Shown piece after piece: positions 7,309-13,327 of a DNA stretch of 13,327 nucleotides. The position numbers and the translations under genes are program-made. The notes under the pieces are model-generated. The model had not been told where the DNA came from. It searched no databases and saw only the letters and a program-made list of their open reading frames with translations. The DNA comes from Actinomycetota bacterium (GTDB lineage Bacteria; Actinomycetota; Humimicrobiia; Humimicrobiales; Humimicrobiaceae). Each line of letters begins with the position of its first letter. Within the stretch, counting starts at the first letter, position 1. The stretch covers positions 1-13,327 of the forward strand of contig JAGYOJ010000017.1 of NCBI GenBank assembly GCA_018399435.1, read 5' to 3'.

Positions 7309-7318
7309 TATTAGTTAT

Positions 7319-8332
7319 TTGGGTAAATATCCAAGAATATATATAAATTTAGAAAAAATTAAAAATAATGCAAGGTTAATGAGCGGCCGATGTGCTGATT
7401 TAGGCATATCGGTCGTTGCTGTTACTAAGAGCATTTTAGGTAATTTAAAGATTGCTGAAACTTTATTAGAATCAGGAATTAGCATGTTTGCTGATAGCAG
7501 ATTGGATAATTTAGTAAAATTAAGGAAAAAATTCAGAAAAGATCAATTAATGCAGTTAAGGACTCCAATGTTGAGTGAAACTGATAAAATGGTAGAAACA
7601 TGCGGTATGAGCATGAGCACGAATTTTAGGTCGGTAGAAAAGATGGAAAAATATTGTAAGAAAATTAAAAAAGAGCATAAAATTATAATTATGTTAGATA
7701 TAGATGATGAAAGGGAAGGCTTGCTTCCAGGGGAAGTTTTGCCTTTTTGCAGAAAGATAAAAGAGAATTGCAGGTTTGTAAAAATCTATGGCTTGGGGAC
7801 AAATGCAAGATGCATATCTGAAAAAGAGCCAGAGAGAAGCAGCTTGTTTGCATTAGTAAATGTTAAAAATATTATTAAAAGAGAGCTGGGGATAGATATT
7901 AATATATTGTCAGGCGGCAATTCAAGCTTATGGAATTTAATAGATGAAAATAAAATTCCAAAAGAGATAAACCAGGCAAGAATAGGTGAAGCAATATTTA
8001 TAGGGAATGAGACTATTAACTATTCTGCAATAGAAGGGGCATATCAGGACTGCTTTATATTAGAAGCAGAAGTAATTGAGGTAAAAAAAGACAAAAGGAA
8101 AGCAATTCTGGGTTTGGGGCTACAAGATATTAACATGAAAGATATGTCGCCAGTGGATAAGAATATAAAAATTATTAGCCAGAGCAGTGACCATAGTATT
8201 GTGGGTATTGAAAAAAAAGGAGAAAGAATTATGTTTAGCATAGGCGACAAAATTTCTTTTAATATTAAATATTTTGGCCTATTATCTTGTATGACCTCAC
8301 CTTTTGTTAAAAAAATTTTTATAAAGAATTAG
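7319..8332 (+). CDS. PLP-dependent alanine/ornithine racemase family protein (Orr/YhfX-like)
   Basis: This belongs to the fold-type III PLP racemases annotated as the alanine/ornithine racemase family, whose characterised member Orr interconverts L- and D-ornithine. About 337 residues from TTG 7319 give the normal family length. YPRIYINLEKIKNNA opens the barrel, VVAVTKS carries the presumed PLP lysine K37, and FADSRLDNL follows. Then come MLDIDDEREG (125-134), GLGTNARC (158-165), ILSGGNSS (196-203) and QARIGEAIFIGNET (219-232). The C-terminal family block ILGLGLQDIN...SQSSDHSIVG (263-295) and MTSPFVKK complete it. The substrate cannot be read from sequence. The start is uncertain: TTG 7319 lies 13 bases from AGAGG inside the end of rpsI, and the frame is open upstream (ATG 7262, GTG 7241) but that extension only shadows rpsI. 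It occupies the place next to glmM in the expected actinobacterial order. Confidence 0.88.
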   Translation: MGKYPRIYINLEKIKNNARLMSGRCADLGISVVAVTKSILGNLKIAETLLESGISMFADSRLDNLVKLRKKFRKDQLMQLRTPMLSETDKMVETCGMSMSTNFRSVEKMEKYCKKIKKEHKIIIMLDIDDEREGLLPGEVLPFCRKIKENCRFVKIYGLGTNARCISEKEPERSSLFALVNVKNIIKRELGIDINILSGGNSSLWNLIDENKIPKEINQARIGEAIFIGNETINYSAIEGAYQDCFILEAEVIEVKKDKRKAILGLGLQDINMKDMSPVDKNIKIISQSSDHSIVGIEKKGERIMFSIGDKISFNIKYFGLLSCMTSPFVKKIFIKN

Positions 8333-8336
8333 ATAT

Positions 8337-8513
8337 ATGAAATATTTAAGGAAATTATTTGTCACAAATGTGATAAGAGGTGTAGATAAAAAATTAACTG
8401 CAGGCATTGCATTAAATGTTGGGTATGCAGGAGCAGAACAATTGAATACAATAATTATTGAGAAGCCCGGGATTTCCAGTTATTTTGTAGGGAATGCCTA
8501 TCGATTAAAATAA
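8337..8513 (+). pseudogene. glmM: Probable decayed N-terminal remnant of phosphoglucosamine mutase (glmM)
   Basis: A 58-codon ORF fills most of the 205-base gap between the racemase and glmS. By eye it lines up with the start of GlmM: KLFVTNVIRGV against the family RLFGTDGIRGV, then LTAGIALNVGYAGA against LT-x-E-x-A-x-x-x-G-x-A-A. IIIEKPGISSYFVGNA follows, against VVIGRDTRIS-[GS]-YM-x-ENA. The invariant G, D and G of FGTDGIRG and the DTR triplet are changed, and everything beyond about residue 60 is missing, including the active-site phosphoserine region, the metal loop and the C-terminal domains. It therefore cannot be an active mutase. GlmM normally sits between rpsI and glmS in Actinobacteria, which supports the assignment. 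No Shine-Dalgarno precedes the ATG. The alternative is an unrelated small protein; alignment against remembered consensus is the only evidence. Confidence 0.6.
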
Positions 8514-8537
8514 AGATAAATAATTTTTGGAGGATTT

Positions 8538-10373
8538 ATGTGTGGAATTGTAGCATATATTGGCAAAAAGAATTGTAAAAAGATACTTATTAATGGTTTA
8601 AAAAGGCTTGAGTATAGGGGATATGATTCAGCAGGCATTTCATTTTTGAACAATAGCTCAGGCGCATGCAGGATGAAGGTAGTAAAAGAAGCCGGTAAGA
8701 TAAAAGAGCTTGAGGAAGAACTGAAAAATATTAAAGCTGATGGGCATTGTGGTATTGGCCATACCAGATGGGCAACACATGGCGAGCCTACAAGAATTAA
8801 TGCACACCCCCACAGTGACTGTACAGGCAATATTTCAGTTGTCCATAATGGAATTATAGAAAATTTTCAAGAAATAAAGAAAGAGTTGAAAAGAAAAGGG
8901 CATAAATTTGTTTCCCAGACAGACACAGAGGTTCTTCCCCATCTTTTAGAAGAATACAATAGCGGCGACCTACTTGTGGCTATGCAAAAATTAGTAAAAA
9001 AGATAAAAGGTTCGGGCGCAATTGTTGCTATTTCATCTGAAAATTCAAATGAAATTATTGGCGCAAGGCTGGCAAGCCCTTTAATAGTTGGGGTTTCAAA
9101 AAATGGCAATTTTCTTGCTTCCGATATGCCTGCAGTATTAGAGCATACTAGGAATTTTATTATTATAAATGATTATGAAACTGTAAGGCTTAAAAAAAAT
9201 TCAGTAGAAATTTATGACAAAGAAGGTAAATTAGTAGAAAGGGAATCCTTTAAAGTTAATTGGAGCATATCAAATGCAGAAAAAAGTGGATACCCTGATT
9301 TCATGCTAAAAGAAATTTTTGAACAGCCCCGTGGCGTTAAAGAAACCATGAGGGGAAGGCTTGCTAATGGGAATCTAAATTTTGATGAGATTAATTTATC
9401 TAAAGAACAGATAAAAAACCTGGATAAAATTCAAATTATTGCTTGCGGGACATCTTACCATGCTGCACTTGCAGGAAAGCAATTAATAGAAAAATGGGCA
9501 AAAATTCCAGTTGAGGTTGATTATGGCTCAGAATATAGGTACAGGGATCCAATAGTTGAGGATAATTGCTTATTTATCGCAATTACACAATCAGGGGAAA
9601 CAATTGATACCCTTTCCGCTATACGCGAGTCAAGGAATAAAGGGGCAAAAGTGGTTGCTATTACAAACATAGTAGGAAGTACAGTGGCAAGGGAATCAGA
9701 TTCTGTAATTTATACTCATGCTGGACCTGAAATAGGGGTTTGCGCAACCAAAACATTTACTGCCCAGATTATTGTTATGTACCTCATGGCATTGTATTTT
9801 GCAAAGATAAGGGCAATCATAGGACAGGATTTTTATGAAAAAGTTATTGAAGAACTTGAATTTATACCTAATAAGATCCAGGATATTTTAAACAGGGCAG
9901 AGCAAATAAAAGAAATTGCCAATCAAACCTATAAATTCAGGTGTTTCTTGTTTTTGGGGAGAATTTATGGTTTGCCCATGGCTTTAGAAGGAGCTCTAAA
10001 ATTAAAGGAAATAAGTTATATACATGCAGAGGGTTATCCTGCAGGAGAAATGAAGCACGGGCCCATAGCATTGACTGATAAAAAAACAGTGGTAGTTGGA
10101 ATAATGCCCGAGGGAGAGGTTTATGAAAAACTGTTAAGCAATATACAGGAAGTAAAAGCAAGGAAGGCCACCATTTTCTCAATTGTTACAAAAGGGGATA
10201 ACAAAATTGGCCAATATGTACATTATTATTTTGAGATTCCTAAAACAATGGAGGAAATTTCCGGTATCTTGTCTATAATTCCCCTGCAGCTTTATTCTTA
10301 TTACATTGCGAAGAATTTAAACCGCGATGTTGACCAACCCAGAAATTTAGCAAAAAGTGTCACTGTGGAGTAA
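8538..10373 (+). CDS. glmS: Glutamine--fructose-6-phosphate aminotransferase (isomerizing)
   Basis: GlmS makes glucosamine-6-phosphate from fructose-6-phosphate and glutamine, the first committed step to UDP-GlcNAc for peptidoglycan. The 611-residue length is normal. The N-terminal Ntn glutaminase begins with the catalytic C2 (MCGIVAYIG), with YRGYDSAG at 27-33, GHTRWATHG at 74-82, HNGIIEN at 103-109 and SQTDTEV at 126-132. Two SIS isomerase domains follow: CGTSYHAAL at 303-311, TQSGETIDTL at 350-359, AGPEIGVCATKTFTAQ at 395-410, then LKEISYIHAEGYPAGEMKHG and the C-terminal DQPRNLAKSVTVE tail. A TTGGAGG Shine-Dalgarno lies just upstream of ATG 8538. The upstream gap lacks the conserved core of a glmS ribozyme, so control by that ribozyme is not supported. 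Confidence 0.98.
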   Translation: MCGIVAYIGKKNCKKILINGLKRLEYRGYDSAGISFLNNSSGACRMKVVKEAGKIKELEEELKNIKADGHCGIGHTRWATHGEPTRINAHPHSDCTGNISVVHNGIIENFQEIKKELKRKGHKFVSQTDTEVLPHLLEEYNSGDLLVAMQKLVKKIKGSGAIVAISSENSNEIIGARLASPLIVGVSKNGNFLASDMPAVLEHTRNFIIINDYETVRLKKNSVEIYDKEGKLVERESFKVNWSISNAEKSGYPDFMLKEIFEQPRGVKETMRGRLANGNLNFDEINLSKEQIKNLDKIQIIACGTSYHAALAGKQLIEKWAKIPVEVDYGSEYRYRDPIVEDNCLFIAITQSGETIDTLSAIRESRNKGAKVVAITNIVGSTVARESDSVIYTHAGPEIGVCATKTFTAQIIVMYLMALYFAKIRAIIGQDFYEKVIEELEFIPNKIQDILNRAEQIKEIANQTYKFRCFLFLGRIYGLPMALEGALKLKEISYIHAEGYPAGEMKHGPIALTDKKTVVVGIMPEGEVYEKLLSNIQEVKARKATIFSIVTKGDNKIGQYVHYYFEIPKTMEEISGILSIIPLQLYSYYIAKNLNRDVDQPRNLAKSVTVE

Positions 10374-10375
10374 TA

Positions 10376-10756
10376 TTGCCTATTTATTTAACTGGCGTTG
10401 ATTTAATAGAGGTTAATAGAATAAAAAAGGCTATCAGCAATTCTGAAGGGTTTTTACATAAAGTTTTTACTGAAAATGAGATTTATTATTGTGAATCAAA
10501 AGGAAAGCAGAAATATCCAAGTTACGCATCAAGATTTGCGGCGAAGGAAGCAGTGGCAAAATCATTAGGAGAAGGTTTTGGGAAGATTTTGTCTTTTAGG
10601 GAAATAGAAATAAAAAATAAAGCTAGCAGGCAGCCTTTCGTAGTATTGCATGGAAAAGCAAAAAAATTAGCAGATAGCTTAAATATTAAAGAGATAAAAA
10701 TTTCGGTTTCTGCTACAGACAATTATGCAGTGGCATTTTCTATTTCAATTAATTAA
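10376..10756 (+). CDS. acpS: Holo-[acyl-carrier-protein] synthase
   Basis: AcpS transfers 4'-phosphopantetheine from CoA to apo-ACP, activating fatty-acid synthesis. The 126-residue length is typical of the trimeric AcpS type. The Mg-binding motif GVDLIEVNRI (D9) opens the protein, FTENEIYYC follows at 31-39, and RFAAKEAVAKSLG at 53-65 carries the catalytic/metal Glu (E58). KISVSATDNYAVAF closes it. In many homologues this last motif reads SHT or SHS, with a His where this protein has Ala. Start TTG 10376 is two bases after the glmS stop, with TGGAG (10366-10370) as Shine-Dalgarno, so it is probably coupled to glmS. The glmS-acpS-nnr-alr order fits Actinobacteria. Confidence 0.93.
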   Translation: MPIYLTGVDLIEVNRIKKAISNSEGFLHKVFTENEIYYCESKGKQKYPSYASRFAAKEAVAKSLGEGFGKILSFREIEIKNKASRQPFVVLHGKAKKLADSLNIKEIKISVSATDNYAVAFSISIN

Positions 10757-10779
10757 GCTTAATTATTATGCCATATTTT

Positions 10780-10788
10780 TGCTATAAT
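10780..10788 (+). promoter_or_regulatory. Candidate extended -10 promoter for nnr
   Basis: TG-C-TATAAT at 10780-10788 is a perfect extended -10 element in the 64-base gap between acpS and nnr. No good -35 is seen 16-18 bases upstream, but extended -10 promoters can do without one. Transcription would start near 10795, giving a leader of about 26 bases before ATG 10821. The region is very AT-rich, so chance matches are common. Confidence 0.4.
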
Positions 10789-10820
10789 TATTTTAGATTA
10801 TAAATTAATAGAAAGATATT

Positions 10821-12413
10821 ATGGGTTTAGAAAGAATTTTAAAGGGCAGCAGGATAGCCGAAATTGATAAAAGATGTATAAGCGATGGCATAGATTCTAA
10901 ATGGCTAATGAACAATGCTGGGAATTGGGTTTCTAAAGTCATAAAAAAAGATTTAAAAAATAGAAAAAGCAAGAATAAAAGTGGCGTTATTATATCTGGT
11001 GGAGGCAATAATGGGGGAGACGGTTTTGTTGCAGCTATTGATTTGATAAAAGCGGGGTTTGACATAAAAGTTTTTTACACTGCTCCGGTTGAAAAGCTTA
11101 GGGATGATTCTCTGTATTATTTTAACAGGCTTTCCAGCCTGGATAATAAGGTTTTCCAGTTAAATATTGAAAATAAAGAAATTAAAAATATCTTTAGCCA
11201 GGCGCTCCATGATTCTTATTTTATAGTTGATGCAATTTTTGGCACGGGCCTTCATGGAAAAGAAATCTATGGCCAAGCTAAAGATATTATAGAAATGATT
11301 AATAAAACAGAAGATAAGCTAATTTACTCGGTTGATATTCCTTCAGGCATAGATTCTGATAATGGAATGATTTTAGGAACTGCTGTAAAAGCCTATAAAA
11401 CCATTACTTTTGGATGTAAAAAACTGGGTCTTGTTAATTTCCCTGGGGCTGAATATGCGGGAAAAGTAAAAGCTGTAGATATTGGGATACCTGAAAAATA
11501 TTTTAATGAATATGAAGACATCTTCGAGGCTAAGCTAGATTGGGTTTGTGATAATTTGCCTGAACGCAAGCCTTGGGCTTATAAGCATAAAGTTGGCAAG
11601 CTTTTAGTAATAGCAGGATCGGTTGGGCTAACCGGGGCTGCTTCTATGGCCTGTTTTTCTGCCATGAGATCTGGAGCGGGGCTTGTAACGCTAGTTTGCC
11701 CATGGGAATTAAATAATATATTTGAACAAAAGTTAACTGAAGTCATGACTTATCCGGTTGAGCAAACGGATGAAATATCCATACATTACAGCAGCTTGGA
11801 AAAAATTATTAATTTATCTAAAAATTTTGATGCATTAGCAATAGGCCCTGGAATATCTAAAAATTTGAGTACTTTACGCCTGGTAAGAGAAATTTTAAAA
11901 AATGTCAAAAAGCCAACAGTTTTAGATGCAGATGGCCTGGCTGCGCTGTATAGCCCAAGGGAAGCAGGGAAAGATGAAGATTTTGATTTGTCTCATGTAA
12001 TAATTACTCCCCATGCAGGAGAATTATCTGTAATATTGGGAAGGGATAAAATTAGATTAGACCAAAGATATGATATTAACATTGAGGCGGCAAAAAAATA
12101 TAATTTTATTTCAGTTTTAAAAGGCGCAAGAACTTTAATTACAAAACCTGATTCTACAACTTTTGTAAATGCTACAGGAGATTGGGCTTTGGCAACTGCT
12201 GGAACAGGAGATATTTTAACTGGAATAATAGGATCTTTTCTAGCCCAGGGGGTAGATAAATTTGAAAGCGCAATTTGCGGCGCATATATTCATGGGATGG
12301 CTTCTGATATAATTTCAAAAAATACATCAAAAACTTCAATGATTGCAACAGATTTGCTTGAGGGCATTAAAAAAACTTTTTTAAAATTAGAAAGAATGAA
12401 ATATAAGGGGTAA
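10821..12413 (+). CDS. nnr: Bifunctional NAD(P)H-hydrate epimerase / ADP-dependent NAD(P)H-hydrate dehydratase
   Basis: This enzyme repairs hydrated NADH and NADPH. The N-terminal YjeF_N domain epimerises R- and S-NAD(P)HX, and the C-terminal ribokinase-like domain dehydrates S-NAD(P)HX using ADP (or ATP). The fusion is 530 residues. Epimerase motifs are GGGNNGGDGFVAA at 60-72, VDAIFGTGL at 136-144 and SVDIPSGIDSD at 170-180. Dehydratase motifs are KVGKLLVIAGS at 257-267, GAASMACFSAMRSGAGLVTL at 272-291, AIGPG at 340-344 and LDADGLA at 368-374. ITPHAGELS at 395-403 and NATGDWALATAGTGDILTGI at 450-469 follow, the latter with the catalytic Asp of GTGD. Only a weak Shine-Dalgarno (GAAAG) precedes ATG 10821. 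A promoter-like gap separates it from acpS; the CBS gene follows after four bases. Confidence 0.96.
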   Translation: MGLERILKGSRIAEIDKRCISDGIDSKWLMNNAGNWVSKVIKKDLKNRKSKNKSGVIISGGGNNGGDGFVAAIDLIKAGFDIKVFYTAPVEKLRDDSLYYFNRLSSLDNKVFQLNIENKEIKNIFSQALHDSYFIVDAIFGTGLHGKEIYGQAKDIIEMINKTEDKLIYSVDIPSGIDSDNGMILGTAVKAYKTITFGCKKLGLVNFPGAEYAGKVKAVDIGIPEKYFNEYEDIFEAKLDWVCDNLPERKPWAYKHKVGKLLVIAGSVGLTGAASMACFSAMRSGAGLVTLVCPWELNNIFEQKLTEVMTYPVEQTDEISIHYSSLEKIINLSKNFDALAIGPGISKNLSTLRLVREILKNVKKPTVLDADGLAALYSPREAGKDEDFDLSHVIITPHAGELSVILGRDKIRLDQRYDINIEAAKKYNFISVLKGARTLITKPDSTTFVNATGDWALATAGTGDILTGIIGSFLAQGVDKFESAICGAYIHGMASDIISKNTSKTSMIATDLLEGIKKTFLKLERMKYKG

Positions 12414-12417
12414 AAAA

Positions 12418-12882
12418 ATGGCAGAATTAGTGGCAAAAGAAATAATGAATAAAAATGTAATAACCATAAGCAAGGATGCTTCTATAGAAGAATTATCAGA
12501 AATTCTTTTAAAAAATAATATTAGCGGTATGCCTGTAGTTGATGAAGAGGATAATATGATTGGGATAGTAACAGAAGGGGATATAATTGTTCAGGACACT
12601 GATTTACATTTTCCTAGATACTTCAGGCTTTTAGACAGCATAATATATTTGGAGAGCCTCTCTAAATTTAAAAAGAATTTAAAGAAACATCTTGCTACCA
12701 AAGTAGAAGACATAATGACTGAGGAAGTAATCGTTGTAGAAGAAAACACAACTGTAAGCGATATAGCAAATTTGATGACTGAAAAAAATATCAATAGGGT
12801 TCCAGTTATTGATGAAAATAAGAATTTAGTGGGAATTATAACTAGGGCGGATATAGTTAAATCAATGACTAAAAAGCAATAA
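12418..12882 (+). CDS. Tandem CBS-domain protein
   Basis: The 154-residue protein consists almost entirely of two CBS domains (about residues 7-57 and 96-148) joined by a helical, basic linker of about 37 residues. Such pairs usually form a Bateman module that binds adenosyl ligands (AMP, ADP, ATP, NADH or SAM). Each domain ends with the expected ribose-contacting motif: GIVTEGD at 49-55 and GIITRAD at 139-145. The hydrophobic core motifs SGMPVVDE and NRVPVIDE are also clear. No catalytic domain, signal peptide or membrane segment is seen, so it is probably a soluble sensor or regulator of another protein. GGGG (12407-12410) serves as Shine-Dalgarno. It lies between nnr and alr, four bases after one and four before the other, so it is co-transcribed. 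Ligand and partner are unknown. Confidence 0.93.
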   Translation: MAELVAKEIMNKNVITISKDASIEELSEILLKNNISGMPVVDEEDNMIGIVTEGDIIVQDTDLHFPRYFRLLDSIIYLESLSKFKKNLKKHLATKVEDIMTEEVIVVEENTTVSDIANLMTEKNINRVPVIDENKNLVGIITRADIVKSMTKKQ

Positions 12883-12886
12883 TTCT

Positions 12887-13327
12887 ATGGATAATAAAAT
12901 TGAAAGTAGATATGCCTGGGCTGAAATTAACTTAAGTAATCTAGATTACAATTTATCCCAGTTAAAATCTTTATTAAAAGATAATGGGGCAAAAATAATA
13001 GCTGTAGTAAAAGCCAATGCTTATGGCCATGGGTCTTTAGAAATTTCAAAAAGAGCCCTTAACGGTGGTGCTTATGGCCTGGGTGTAGCTATTGTAGATG
13101 AGGGGATTGCCCTTAGGAATTCCGGGATAAATGAACCAATTTACCTATTAGGTGAAATCCCTGACATTTTAATAGAAAAGGCAATAAAGTATAATTTAAC
13201 ACCTTCAATAAATTCAGTAGAGAAAGCAAGATTAATATCTAAAAAATCTAAATCTTTAGGGAAGAATATAAAATGCCATATAAATATTGATACTGGAATG
13301 AATAGAATAGGTATAAATTACAGGGAA
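12887..13327 (+). CDS. alr: Alanine racemase (3' end outside window)
   Basis: Alr converts L-alanine to D-alanine for peptidoglycan cross-links, using PLP. The 147 visible codons run off the window end. RYAWAEINLSNLDYNLSQLK leads to the PLP-lysine motif AVVKANAYGHG with K42, followed by YGLGVAIVDEGIALRNSGI and INIDTGMNRIGI, all diagnostic of the barrel domain. The second catalytic residue (a Tyr in the C-terminal domain) would lie downstream and cannot be checked. ATG 12887 follows the CBS gene by four bases without a clear Shine-Dalgarno, suggesting coupling. Its place after nnr is the usual actinobacterial and clostridial arrangement. It is a distant fold-type III relative of the racemase at 7319-8332. 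Confidence 0.96.
   Translation, partial: MDNKIESRYAWAEINLSNLDYNLSQLKSLLKDNGAKIIAVVKANAYGHGSLEISKRALNGGAYGLGVAIVDEGIALRNSGINEPIYLLGEIPDILIEKAIKYNLTPSINSVEKARLISKKSKSLGKNIKCHINIDTGMNRIGINYRE

Noticed and set aside
7241..7318. N-terminal extension of the Orr-like racemase into rpsI (GTG 7241 or ATG 7262).
   Set aside because: The extra residues merely shadow the basic C-terminus of S9 in another frame; family similarity begins at YPRIYINLEKI.
8358..8377. Inverted repeat centred on TCACAAATGTGA, resembling an operator or small hairpin.
   Set aside because: Only a five-base perfect arm on each side, no T-run, inside the glmM-like reading frame and about 165 bases from glmS; likely chance in AT-rich DNA.
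8485..8511. TTGTAG ... TAAAAT as a glmS promoter.
   Set aside because: The -35 matches poorly and the spacer is 15 bases; too weak to report in such AT-rich sequence.
8333..8537. A glmS ribozyme in the glmS upstream gap.
   Set aside because: The conserved ribozyme core motifs are absent, the gap is largely an open reading frame with GlmM-like blocks, and no self-cleaving fold is recognisable.

Overview
The window is an AT-rich bacterial chromosome segment with every recognisable gene on the + strand. It holds the downstream half of the spectinomycin/alpha ribosomal-protein cluster, followed by cell-envelope and housekeeping genes. The order secY-adk-map-infA-rpmJ-rpsM-rpsK-rpsD-rpoA-rplQ-truA-rplM-rpsI is widespread in Gram-positive lineages. 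The following block, glmS-acpS-nnr-(CBS)-alr, is the arrangement I recall for Actinobacteria, where glmM normally sits between rpsI and glmS. The N-terminus of L17 (PKKGKKFGGSSSH) is also closer to the actinobacterial form (PTPTKGPRLGGSPAH-like) than to the RHRKAGRKLGR form. My best guess is a low-GC, deep-branching actinobacterial or related uncultured lineage. This is inference, not proof.

Region 1 (1-2464): the 3' part of secY, then adk and map, joined by ATGA stop/start overlaps. Region 2 (2465-5685): a probable internal promoter, then infA with an ATT start codon, rpmJ, rpsM, rpsK, rpsD, rpoA and rplQ. Several of these use TTG starts behind strong ribosome binding sites. Region 3 (5700-7308): truA, rplM and rpsI. 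Region 4 (7319-8537): a fold-type III PLP racemase of the alanine/ornithine racemase (Orr/YhfX-like) family, then a 58-codon ORF that looks like a decayed, truncated N-terminus of glmM. Region 5 (8538-13327): glmS, acpS, a promoter-like gap, bifunctional NAD(P)HX repair enzyme nnr, a two-CBS-domain protein, and the first 147 codons of alr, which runs off the window.

Together the genes cover protein export (SecY), N-terminal Met removal (Map), adenylate balance (Adk), translation initiation and ribosome assembly, transcription (RpoA) and tRNA pseudouridylation (TruA). They then turn to cell-wall precursors: glucosamine-6-phosphate from GlmS, D-alanine from Alr, and possibly another D-amino acid from the Orr-like racemase. 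Acyl-carrier-protein activation (AcpS) and cofactor repair (Nnr) complete the set. I see no mobile element, CRISPR array, tRNA or rRNA, and no convincing intrinsic terminator. The most unusual points are the ATT start of infA and the apparent loss of glmM from its expected place, with an Orr-like racemase next to the remnant.
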